A program made the position numbers and the translations under genes. Positions 1 to 8,692 of a stretch of DNA of 17,584 bases are shown here, one piece after another (positions within the stretch are counted from its first letter, which is position 1; each line of letters opens with the position of its first letter). The notes beneath the pieces were generated by a model that did not search any database, was not told where the DNA came from, and worked only from the letters and a program-made list of their open reading frames with translations. This DNA is from Beroe ovata (taxonomy: Eukaryota; Ctenophora; Nuda; Beroida; Beroidae), in assembly GCA_946803715.1 (NCBI GenBank), contig CAMPET010000028.1, positions 189,412 through 206,995 of the forward strand. Direction: 5' to 3'.

Positions 1-28
1 TGTGTGTGTGTGTGTGTATGTGTGTGTG
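1..28. repeat. (TG)n microsatellite at window edge
   Basis: The window opens inside a (TG)n run broken by one TA step; its true left end lies outside the window. Confidence 0.95.
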
Positions 29-290
29 ACGTGATGGGGGGCGACAAATACCCCAAATTGAGCCTAATTACACTCGCAGAGCTGTCGTGGTGATTGAATT
101 CGGTGATGGAGTTTGCGATTAAGACTCATTAGCAATAATATTGAAGAAGGAATAGTATTCTGTTTCCAATATGGGGTTGAAAAAAGATAGGAAATGGCGG
201 ATGATCGCGGTACCTCAATCAGTAGAAATTATAGCCTGTCTTGGTGGGATTGGTGACAAGCACGGCTGTACATGATTTGCGATTCAAATT

Positions 291-318
291 AGTGACTGTT
301 AGTTAGTGACTGTTAGTT
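291..318. repeat. 14-bp perfect tandem duplication
   Basis: AGTGACTGTTAGTT occurs twice back to back (291-304 and 305-318). It lies about 90 bp beyond the donor of the minus-strand exon at 407-748, so probably inside that gene's intron. It is a simple local duplication with no visible function. Confidence 0.9.
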
Positions 319-406
319 AGGAAGTATACTGAACAGACATTTTCACAAAAATCCACGCGAAGTTGTTTTTATTTTCATCGTGAATTTTTGCCGTAATTGA
401 ACTCAC

Positions 407-748
407 CTTGTCATCTTCAGGATCGTCGTGTTCACAGAAGTAGGTCGTCTTGACGTAGAAGGGCCGAAAAGAGAACCCTATCGATCTCGGGGTTGAAGGT
501 AGTGACGAGGTCGCGACGAGCGGGGCTTTGTATGGAATTGTTTGTGAAGGAGTAGGAGAATCGGTAGGAGTGAAGGTGTTCGAGGACGATCGTTTCAGGG
601 GGGTAGGATTGTACTTGACGGTAAAAGTGGTGGGAGGTGAGGGTGTTGATGAAGGAGCAATTAGTTGGTTCACAGGGGAAGGACTGCTGTGTGATCGGAC
701 GAGGGCAGGCTTGTTCTTGTATCGCGGCACACGGTTCTGTTCTCTCAT
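407..748 (-). CDS. Probable 5' coding exon of a minus-strand gene, unrecognised Ser/Pro/Thr-rich protein (partial)
   Basis: From an ATG at 748 the minus strand reads 114 codons in phase 0 to a consensus donor, AAG|GTGAGT (exon ends at 407, intron starts at 406). A TAA stands directly before the ATG, so this is either the start of the protein or an exon just after a splice. The N-terminal 80 residues are basic, disordered and rich in Ser, Pro and Thr (PSPVNQL, TPTDSPTPSQT). After them comes a more ordered piece, FRPFYVKTTYFCEHDDPEDDK, cut here into FRPFYVKTTYF and CEHDDPEDDK, that runs into the splice site. The rest of the gene would lie left of position 1. I do not recognise the family. Overlapping open frames on both strands show that this stretch is simply poor in stops, so coding status rests on the donor and the composition. 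The Kozak context (T at -3) is weak. Confidence 0.45.
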
Positions 749-1370
749 TTACTATCAGACAATCAAACACTATATCTGCCGAATTGCGGTCTTTACAACA
801 CGTCTAACATTGTGCTTCTTCTTCCACACTTCTGTCCAATATTCCGTCCAGCTATAATAGGTCCCCTAGTTCACAGGAAGTAGAGTTCCTGTCCAATTCC
901 TCTCTGTCCACAGCTAGAAGAACGGCAAGGATCTCATGTGAACACCTCTGCGCAAAACAACGTTTAAGAAGTGATAATGGGATGTCAAATGTATATTTGT
1001 TGATCGCGGCTAAATACGAAATTCGGTGAAAAATATGACCGTCGACAGTCAATAATATATTAGTTTGTGCAAGGAATAAAAAACCTATTCTGTTGAAAAT
1101 ATGAATTCCGCGCGAGTTCGCAGCAAAAAAAGCGAGCTCCAGCTCAAGATTGTTCGCGGAATTCTGGTCTGAAGATCTATGATCTGTCAGATGCATGTTA
1201 GCTGGGTTTCTATCAGCAACAGTCGTACCTGGTGGTTTCACTTCGATATCATGATATGGGATTCAACAGAAACTCTATAATATATGTTTTATTGGTATCG
1301 TATACTATATAATGAAGAATGTCACAAAATGAACCTATATACGTGCGCGTAGTGAGAGACTGAGACGGGG

Positions 1371-1382
1371 AGAGAGAGAGAG
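1371..1382. repeat. (AG)n microsatellite
   Basis: Six AG dinucleotides in a row, within a purine-rich stretch. Confidence 0.85.
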
Positions 1383-1426
1383 GGAAGCGAGTTGATGACA
1401 ATCGAACTATAGTTACATACCTTGCA

Positions 1427-1451
1427 GTGTGTGTGTGTGTGTGTGTGTGTG
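1427..1451. repeat. (GT)n microsatellite
   Basis: Twelve uninterrupted GT units followed by G. It creates spurious Cys/Val and Thr/His open frames on the two strands. Confidence 0.95.
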
Positions 1452-1756
1452 AGGGCCGGTTCCCGCACTGCTGTTATATACATAAATACACCTGGATATG
1501 TATGCTGAGCAAGACTTGGGTCGCTGAAATGTCTTGGGGTGGGCGTGAGGGTGTCAATAAATGGGTTCACGGAGTGCGCTTTTTGGACTGTATAATATCA
1601 TTCTGTTCTGTCGCCGTTTTAGTGGGCGGATAAGTGGAATTGTTGCAAACAGGTGAAAAATTGGGGAAAATTCCGTACCTGAAGATAGTAATATATCAGA
1701 CCGGACACATTGTAAGCCCTATAACTCACTGTCCGCGTTCGATGTAAATATTCAAG

Positions 1757-1819
1757 TGAGATAGAGAATGAGAGAGAGAGAGAGAATGAGAGAGAGATAG
1801 AGAATGAGGGAGGGAGAGT
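1757..1819. repeat. Imperfect (AG)n tract with nested AGAGAATG units
   Basis: A 63-bp almost pure purine tract in which GA dinucleotides are interrupted regularly by ATAG and AATG, giving repeated GAGAATGAGAGAGAG-like blocks. The strand asymmetry is strong (almost all purines on the plus strand). Confidence 0.9.
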
Positions 1820-2832
1820 GATGGAGGGTCCGTAGTGAGAGAATAAGGGCTTTCCTACGGCTTGGCTGGTATCTTGTCTTTCTCGAACAACAACGACAAC
1901 TATATGACGGAACATTTGCAAAGGCTGCTTATAATAGAGCTCGATACAGAAAGGGGGGATAAGATGACATAGAAGGATTATATAGTGGCCAGTGGGATAA
2001 TCATACTCCAGATAAAATGAGAATAAACAACCAAAATAGGGGCAGAAAACTATAACAACAAATATTTGAACAACTAATTTCAACTACAAACCCCTTAAAC
2101 TGTAACTAGGGTCCGAAAACAATAGACTTGTCGTATAATAATACCTATATTAACATTGTAAAATGAAACTACTGAATCCAAAGTCTTATCTATACTGAAT
2201 GTATAAACTATGTTATTAGAAGGAGAAGATAGACGGGGGTCACAAGAGAGAGAAGTTTCTTATACGCCGTTACATCACTTTGATGTGGAAAGATCATGAG
2301 TATATATGTGATGAACTTGAAGAATATCGAATGTCTTTATTATAATTGTGGACGATGGGGCATATTTCCCAAAAATTGGAGTCTTTTGCGAGAAATAAGT
2401 TGAAAATAGGTGATATGTTTATCCAAATGAATCGATCCTTGTTTCATTGAGTATGCCTGTGGAGGGGATAAAACCTATGACATCGTTGTTACAAACGAAA
2501 CATCCCATGAACGGATATCATGCAATAACTCAGATTAGTCACACACTCGCTATAGAGCTAAAGGGACTATTTGGTTGAGACACATAGATCATACATTAGG
2601 TTACATTTAAACGCACGCCCAAAGCGGATGTGACTGTTACAGCACAAATGAACAAGTCGTTGTAACTATTATAGGCCCGATACCTATCACCTCAATACTC
2701 AGACATCACAGCGGGCTAGAAACTCATCTGATTTAATAACGTGGGCACAAGGGGGCACAATGAGATGAAAAGGGGTAAAATCATGTGGTTAAATGCACAA
2801 AAAGGGGTTTGACTACATTTCAAGAGACCAAA

Positions 2833-2866
2833 GCTAACAAAGGCGGCGCTAACAAAGCTAACAAAG
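2833..2866. repeat. GCTAACAAAG short repeat, three copies
   Basis: GCTAACAAAG occurs at 2833-2842, 2848-2857 and 2857-2866, the last two sharing a G. It lies in an A-rich stretch with weak open frames on both strands that I do not call as genes. Confidence 0.8.
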
Positions 2867-3466
2867 AGCTCAAAGGAAGGAAAACATCCGTCAAATCGAT
2901 AACCAACATTAAAAACGCTACCACAGAAAGAATTAGCAACGAAAAACAATTTGCAATTATGCACATATATTACATTATGAGAAACCAACACACTAGGCCG
3001 CCAGTAAAAATCCGGCAATGTCAAGAATGCAGTTTCTCGAAATTTCAACAAAAAACCTCACCCACATTGTGAGTCACGCGCAGCAATAGAATTTTTGCAA
3101 GAACGATTTTTTATGAGGAATTTAACCCGAAATAAGACCTTGCTTTCCGCTCAACTTCAGGTCATTCACACTTCACAGGTATTTTAAACAGGAATGAATG
3201 TAGCAATGTAAAAGTTTCATAATTCATCATGAATTAGATTTCTGTACCCGATAATACCAACAAACGAATGACCAAGGAACCACTTAACCTAAAAAGTGGG
3301 GAGACACGATTTGTAATTGAGTTAAAGAAATGAAAATATATTATTTACATGAACAACATATACTGAAGATCAATAATATAAGTGCTAGAGGGAAGGGAGG
3401 GGGAGTGAATACTGTGATTATGATCAAGCCTCTCACTCTCTCCATGCTAATATGTGGAGGAATTTC

Positions 3467-3608
3467 GTTGCCATGGTTACTAATTACATTTCATCGAGCT
3501 CCGTGCTGCCTCTTTGTATTACAGATGATGATACATTTGAATACTTGAGCTCTAGTAGTGGTGGGGGAGGGAGTGAGGCGTGATTGGCTGGTGTTATGAG
3601 TGACGTCA
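3467..3608 (-). promoter_or_regulatory. Candidate minus-strand promoter: CRE, CCAAT box and RFX X-box-like site
   Basis: Three strong sites lie within 142 bp. A palindromic CRE (TGACGTCA) is at 3601-3608. An inverted CCAAT box is at 3583-3587 and reads AGCCAATCA on the minus strand, an excellent NF-Y context. GTAACCATGGCAAC on the minus strand at 3480-3467 fits the RFX X-box pattern GTHNCC-AT-RRNAAC at every position. CRE plus CCAAT within 26 bp is typical of promoters, and X-boxes often mark genes for cilia. No recognisable coding exon sits next to it; the nearest minus-strand candidate is the exon at 407-748, 2.7 kb away. Sites were found by eye, and promoter status is inference. Confidence 0.35.
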
Positions 3609-4126
3609 CGCATATGACAGGATAGTGCTCTATCATAGTCATGTTAGTGCATCAGTGAATTAATATTTCGAATTTTTTGAATTCTTTGGTCATCAAGTAA
3701 GGGAGTAAGAGGCTTCCATTCAATATTTGAAATGGTGTTTGTTTTAAGCATAAGATGGACTTAACCTTACTGAACCTTAAGCTAACATCAAACTTCGCCC
3801 ATAACTCCAAGTTCTCAATACAAGCTAACCCTATAATACACTGTAAATAACAAAGGATCAATACATCAGCCCTGGGCTTACTCTTAACACTCACTCCCAG
3901 GCTCAAAGTATTATCAGTCGTTAGGCTCGTTGAAATGAATGGGTAAATGGGCTGTAAACAGGTTTATTATTATCATAATGAGATCAAATAGTATATGGAG
4001 TGATCGAATTATCGAGCTAAGAAGAGATTACTCATGATTAAAGGAGTAATTTACCGGTAAGTGGTCACTGGTCACTGAATAATAGTCAAATGAATAAGTA
4101 ATAGGAGCAATGAACCGTTCTCTTTA
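3609..4126. other. Non-coding stretch, nothing recognised
   Basis: AT-rich sequence with one chance-length 84-codon minus-strand frame (3652-3906) that has no splice signals or recognisable motif. A small GGTCACT duplication occurs near 4062-4075. Confidence 0.6.
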
Positions 4127-4250
4127 TGACACCACTTCACTTTGACAACATTACACGTTGACACCTCTACATGTTGACACCTCTTCACTTAGGCATCACT
4201 CCAAATTCGCGCTGACACCACTATAACCCTCACCTTGACACCACTATCCC
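4127..4250. repeat. Degenerate 16-bp minisatellite, TGACACCACT-type
   Basis: Units headed by TGACACCWCT begin at 4127, 4143, 4159 and 4175, exactly 16 bp apart. A decayed fifth unit (AGGCATCACT) starts at 4191, and two further units start at 4213 and 4236 with wider spacing. The last six bases of each unit vary. The same 16-bp unit recurs at 5106-5137. Confidence 0.85.
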
Positions 4251-5105
4251 TGAAACCGTTCCAAACTGTCATGCATAGCCGGAAATAAATGTTGAGCCGC
4301 ATTTTTCCATTCTTCCACAGCACAAGGATCTAATTAAGGTCACCAACATTTTTTCCTCTCAAATTACATGAATCCGTGGCCAGCCAAAATCGTCTTGTTA
4401 ATCTACCATCATAGGATGACTCATGAAGGAATGAATATTCGTATTGAATCATGTGTTTCCCACGTGACTTGATGTTGCTTTAATATTATCACGATTGTGT
4501 TTTGCAATCATCATCTTTTTGTCATGCAAGATAGATGATGTCCTCCGTTTTAACAAGTGTCGTATCATGAATTCTACAAATTCGCAATAAAAACGCGCGT
4601 GCGAAGGATTCGAAATGCAGGAAAATTGCGCCGCGCGTTACGTTATAGTGAACGCCGAATGGCTGGTTCTTAGGGTGGATTTTGTGTTAAACAGAAGTAG
4701 TCAGGGAACCTAAAATGCATTATTGCTGACAAATACGTGTACTTTAATTATTATACTACACCTAATGTACTGGGAGGTGTGAGATAAATTCACTATGAAC
4801 GTGTAGGGTTTGATAATTTGATATGGTTGAATGAAGTATTGAATATTATAATAGATCGGTGGCCAGGGTGTTTTTCATTTAACTCGTGACCTTGCAAAGT
4901 ACTTATCAGCATGCGACAAAAATTTCATTACCAAACATGTCATTTCGGAACGTTTTATCTTTCCTGGCATATTTCCAAATACCCAGAGGTTTGAAAAAGT
5001 TTGAATAATGTCATGTTGTGTGTAGGTAAGTAATAGCATTCTCATACGAAATCAAAGTTGTTTCCATAGTAAGCTATACCGACTATGAGCTGATACCGCT
5101 TCTCT
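4251..5105. other. Non-coding stretch, nothing recognised
   Basis: No convincing exon. A short GC-rich patch near 4590-4640 carries GCGCCGCGCG, the same core motif as in the CpG-rich block at 7975-8460, in otherwise AT-rich DNA. Confidence 0.55.
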
Positions 5106-5137
5106 TGACACCAGTATGCGCTGACACCACTTTTATC
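5106..5137. repeat. Two more units of the 16-bp TGACACC minisatellite
   Basis: TGACACCAGTATGCGC and TGACACCACTTTTATC start at 5106 and 5122, again 16 bp apart. They match the array at 4127-4250, about 0.9 kb away. Confidence 0.75.
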
Positions 5138-5230
5138 GCTCCACACACTTACCACAATGTCACAAATTGTCTTCTAAAAATAGATCCTTGATAATGTCAC
5201 GAGTCAACTTTTAACAAGTCACTCTCTCTA

Positions 5231-5300
5231 TACACACAAACACACAACACACACACAGGCACACACACACACACACACAGACAGGCACACACACACACAC
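5231..5300. repeat. Compound (AC)n microsatellite
   Basis: An (AC)n tract with AAACACACA and ACAGGC interruptions. The ACAGGCAC block occurs twice, showing that the interruption itself was duplicated. Confidence 0.95.
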
Positions 5301-5667
5301 TCATCTTATCAAATCTAGATAAATAACAATATCATCGAAGATGTTACTGCTAATGTCATGTTAAAAGGATCGATGTCTTTCTTTCATCTGTTATATGAAT
5401 GTAGCCCATCTGTGTAGCATAATAACATAAGATCTTAAGTGCTCACGAGCTAAAACCTGGGTTTAAGCTCACGGTTTCCAAAGAACAATCGATTGAAACT
5501 GAGAGGAATTTGGGGGAAGAATTTTCAATCTGGAGGAGCACAAGGATTGGAGTTTGGGAGTAAAAATTCTTGTCGGAATACCTGTAATTCCAGACTCAAT
5601 TATCATTGTCATTCGTCCAGGAATCTAGCTACTACTGGAAAGTGTGACAGAGTTTCTCCATGTCTGG
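5301..5667. other. Non-coding spacer between opposite-phase microsatellites
   Basis: No gene is visible. A plus-strand frame starting at 5493 is short, has no splice support and runs into the following (TG)n tract, so it is not called. Confidence 0.6.
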
Positions 5668-5705
5668 GTGTGTGTGTGTGTTTGTGTTTGTGCGTGAGTG
5701 ACTGA

Positions 5706-5738
<33 letters not shown>
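5668..5738. repeat. Compound (TG)n microsatellite
   Basis: A (TG)n run (5668 to about 5692, with TTTG interruptions), a TGAGTGAC spacer, then about fifteen uninterrupted TG units up to 5738. Its sequence is complementary to the (AC)n tract at 5231-5300. Confidence 0.95.
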
Positions 5739-5761
5739 GTTTACAAGGTTTACAAGGTTTA
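5738..5761. repeat. 9-bp tandem repeat GGTTTACAA
   Basis: GGTTTACAA twice plus a partial third copy (GGTTTA), abutting the end of the (TG)n tract. Confidence 0.85.
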
Positions 5762-5919
5762 AAATTCAATATTGACCTGCTGACGCCGGTCGTCATATCA
5801 TACATTAAAACAGCAAAACAAACAAATCATAAATCATACATTGTTGAGGATAACCAGGCGTTTTCATAAAAGATTGACCGATTCACGGGGTTAGGAGTTG
5901 GGGTTGGGTGGGTGGTGAG

Positions 5920-5940
5920 NGTGTGTGTGTGTGTGTGTGT
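5920..5940. repeat. Undetermined base followed by (GT)10
   Basis: Position 5920 is N, followed by ten GT units. It is probably an assembly or polishing ambiguity at the start of a microsatellite, so the true tract length is uncertain. Confidence 0.95.
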
Positions 5941-7974
5941 AATACACTGTGTATGCAATTCGGCAAATTGTACCCTCCCTGCTAATACCACCCACAAAGA
6001 GAGTGGGAAAATAAATTGGGGAAAACTGCGCTCTATGGTGCCCATCAATCAAATCTCGGACATAGGATATGCGAATATTTCACAGGGTCCATTCTGATAA
6101 CTCATTTACAGGTTTTTGCCGTGCTCCTGTTCTATTTTCACACTTTCCAATATATTACAGCATCACTCTAGGTTTCAGCACACATACGGCTTCGCCCTAT
6201 GTTTTTACAAGTGTTCCGGCCAAAAATCAACGTCAGTGACATATGTTTGAGAGCATACGCTGGCATCATTTTACCTATTTTGGAGTGTAACTTTTCAGCA
6301 CCTTTTTGTAACACAGCTCAAAGGTTCATTGTCTTCCAAATGAATTAATCTAGCATCGCTATGATGATGCAAATATTCTGCAAGCAAGAGGTCTTACAGC
6401 TTCTCATTATATTGGAAATCGGGTGTATTGCAATAATTAGCAAGGCAACTGCTCAGTAAGCACAAGTTCCCAGGGCAAGGAACTTTTAAAGTGATTCCAT
6501 GTACCTTCATATTTGCAGTGCAATGTTAAACACCCCTACATGTCACTCCAATATAAGGGAGGGTGGGGTGCGAGGATTCAAGCCTGAGACGGCACTATGA
6601 TGAATTTGTCTGTCGATATACAAGAGTGACAGAAGCTGTCAAGCTCGGGGCTCAACCGTTTGTGAACGTCAAGTTATGACTGCCGTAGACATAGATGTAC
6701 AATATCGAATGATCAATTCATATTGACAGTCACTGATACCCACCTGTTTATAAATACTAGCCAGTTTCCTTGATTCATGATTCAGACAGTACCCACGTTC
6801 AACCCACCACAAATTTGCAATATCATGAGGCTCTGTACAAAGGGGGTCCTCATTATTCCAAGAATTATCCTGCTTCTACCAGCTTGAAATACCAAGCAGT
6901 CTCTCAAAACCTTTTGTCAACTGACAACATACAGCTGGCTTAAAACTTACCTTCTCTCTTGAGGAAGTCTTGAAGAACTTGGATCTTAGCCAGCCATCTG
7001 CACTTCTTCTTGCTGGAATGTAGAGTGAAGGGGCTTCATTGCTGCAACATGGAGCCCCTCTTAAGCAGGACATCCTATAGAGATATTGGAGTGTGATATG
7101 AAACTTTGATGAATTTCAGATAGTAATATCACCTGTTTGACATTATCTCAAAGCCAAAACAACATAATTATGAGCATACCATGAAAGTTGGCTCATTCCA
7201 TAGGGCATGATTCTGCATATAACATGACATCCTTTACAAGCTAACAGGCCTCTAGCTCTAGAGCCAAAACTAAGCTTAGATGAGCACATACACTTCTATG
7301 ATTATCAGGTGTTTACTGCCACCATTCATTAGAAACTTGGAACTTAATCAATCTCTTATATGGCATCTAGATTTGATATCAAACTTCTGAGATAACAGAT
7401 TGATTTGTATAGATATATGATTCAGATGAGCAAACATTATGGACAGTGAGATAAAGTCAATTAAACCAAACCCACACACTTTGCACCCAACAGTCACAGG
7501 TGTGTGCACACGTTGTCCTCCTTTTCCATTCTTCTCTGCTAACTGAAATTTCAGCAGAGCAGATTGATTCAGGCAATGTGGGGAAAGACAAAAGTCTTTC
7601 TTCATAATCTCCCCTAAGTGCAGCCTTATATTTGACTGCAATAAATGTTACAATGCAATATTGCAGAAGCAATTTGGTTCACTTAATTTTAAGTCATTGA
7701 TTGAACATCAAAATGTGATAACAGAATTTCCTCTCCAATGTCTCATCACTCATGAAATTTTTGTAATTTATGTGCACTGACAACTAAATCTTTTATTTCA
7801 TTCTTAACAGTTTTATCATTCTCAGGTAACTCAGGACAAAGAGCAATGTTCCAAACTCTTCCATCTTCAGGTGACAAGTTCACATATCACGATAAGCACT
7901 GACTAGTGGATATAGACAAAACAAAAACATCTGGCAAGATTGATGCCAGGAATTCTTTAACAAAAACAAAGAAA
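5941..7974. other. Mostly non-coding; weak hints of a minus-strand gene
   Basis: No recognised gene. A possible two-exon minus-strand open stretch at 6744-7073 has good splice-like borders. Overlapping minus-strand frames at 7348-7672 lie after a TTTATTGCAG acceptor-like site. Neither gives a known domain. A small imperfect hairpin occurs at 6182-6202 (ACATA, C/C mismatch, GGC, loop TTC, GCC, TATGT). Confidence 0.5.
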
Positions 7975-8194
7975 ATGCGTTTTGCGCGTCGCGGTCCTTG
8001 CATGCGGGCATTCAATTAACTATTTTGCTGCAGCGCGTATGTAATTGTCAAATTCCCACATGCTAAATCCGCTGATGCAAGCCGCAAAGCGTCTATCTGA
8101 GAAAAAGTTCGCGCCGCGCGCGCAAAAGGAAATTCTCGACAGGTTTCTCATTGATCGACAAACATGACATTTGCATCGCGTGACCCACTGCTCC

Positions 8195-8218
8195 AAACTG
8201 CCGCGCCGCGCGCAGTTT
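8195..8218. repeat. Small GC-rich inverted repeat
   Basis: AAACTGC and GCAGTTT form a perfect 7-bp stem around the 10-base CGCGCCGCGC. Confidence 0.75.
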
Positions 8219-8256
8219 TTAAATTCCCTTAGTACGAATGACAACGCGCCGCATTG

Positions 8257-8387
8257 TGTGCACAAGTTGTAGGATTTCACCCTACCCTTGCTGGCGGGAT
8301 TTTATCCCTGGCAAGGGGCGGATTGAAAATCGGGGCGGATTGAAAATCGCGCGCACCGACGGTAGGGTAAAATCCTACAAGTGCACA
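8257..8387. repeat. Fold-back element with 27-bp inverted arms and internal hairpin
   Basis: The left arm (8257-8286) and right arm (8361-8387) are inverted copies. TGTGCAC, then TTGTAGGATTT, then ACCCTACC match, with one mismatch (8279 region) and an AAG insertion in the left arm, so 26 of 27 positions pair. The 74-base interior holds a second hairpin: CCCTTGC (8285-8291) pairs with GCAAGGG (8311-8317), and inside it GGGAT-TTT-ATCCC (8296-8308). It also holds a 17-bp tandem duplication. No terminal target-site duplication was found by eye, so calling it a MITE is not justified; a foldback-type non-autonomous repeat or an RNA hairpin are both possible. Confidence 0.75.
8315..8348. repeat. 17-bp perfect tandem duplication
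   Basis: GGGGCGGATTGAAAATC occurs at 8315-8331 and 8332-8348, inside the fold-back element. Confidence 0.95.
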
Positions 8388-8692
8388 AGTCGCGTCGCCA
8401 AATTTTCGATTATTGGATTTTATGCAAAATCTAGTGTATTTTGCGCGCGCGTTTTCATCGAATGCCGAAACGGTTTGTTGAGCTCGTAAAATCAGTAAAA
8501 AAATGTCAAACATTCATTTGATAATTGATATGTTTCGAATATTTATTTGGTTCAATCAAATTCCTGAAGTGACTATTTATGAAATTTAGATTCATTTTAA
8601 CATCATGCCAATAGATGTATCCATCCATGCATGCAAAAATTCTTTATTATTTGAAATTTTGTAATTGATTGCTTCATTGCATGAAATTAGCC

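Larger units (their letters stand above)
749..3466. other. Non-coding stretch, no supportable gene
   Basis: About 2.7 kb without convincing exons. It contains (AG)n and (TG)n microsatellites, a three-copy 10-bp repeat at 2833-2866 and several open frames of 68 to 154 codons. Frames of this length are expected by chance at this base composition, and they lack homology I can recognise. It may be intergenic, or hold 5' untranslated exons and introns of the minus-strand gene whose coding exon is at 407-748. Confidence 0.6.
7975..8460. promoter_or_regulatory. CpG-rich block upstream of the LRRC46-like gene
   Basis: Against an AT-rich background this block is full of CG and GCGC steps, for example CGCGCCGCGCGCGC near 8111-8124 and CCGCGCCGCGCGC at 8201-8213. 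It ends about 230 bp before the start codon of the plus-strand gene at 8693, so it may contain that gene's promoter. It equally may be a repeat or foreign insertion, since it includes palindromic and fold-back elements. No TATA box or unambiguous factor site was found. Confidence 0.35.

Noticed and set aside
852-1241. 129-codon minus-strand open frame
   Set aside because: One or so frames of this length are expected by chance in a window of this size and composition. No domain, splice partner or signal supports it.
1619-2083. 154-codon minus-strand open frame
   Set aside because: A long part is Ser/Leu/Phe generated by the (AG)n tract; the rest is hydrophobic without recognisable features.
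2716-3072. Overlapping open frames on both strands around a GCTAACAAAG repeat
   Set aside because: A-rich, repeat-derived composition and no homology on either strand.
3467-3608. SXY-type (MHC class II-like) RFX/CREB/NF-Y module
   Set aside because: Order and spacing of the three sites do not match that module, and the genome does not look vertebrate.
7348-7672. Two overlapping minus-strand frames after a TTTATTGCAG acceptor-like site
   Set aside because: Both frames are open, so neither is favoured. No consensus donor closes the exon convincingly and no family is recognisable.
8020-8513. Open frames on both strands in the CpG-rich block
   Set aside because: The block is poor in stops because it is GC-rich and palindromic; the frames overlap the fold-back element.
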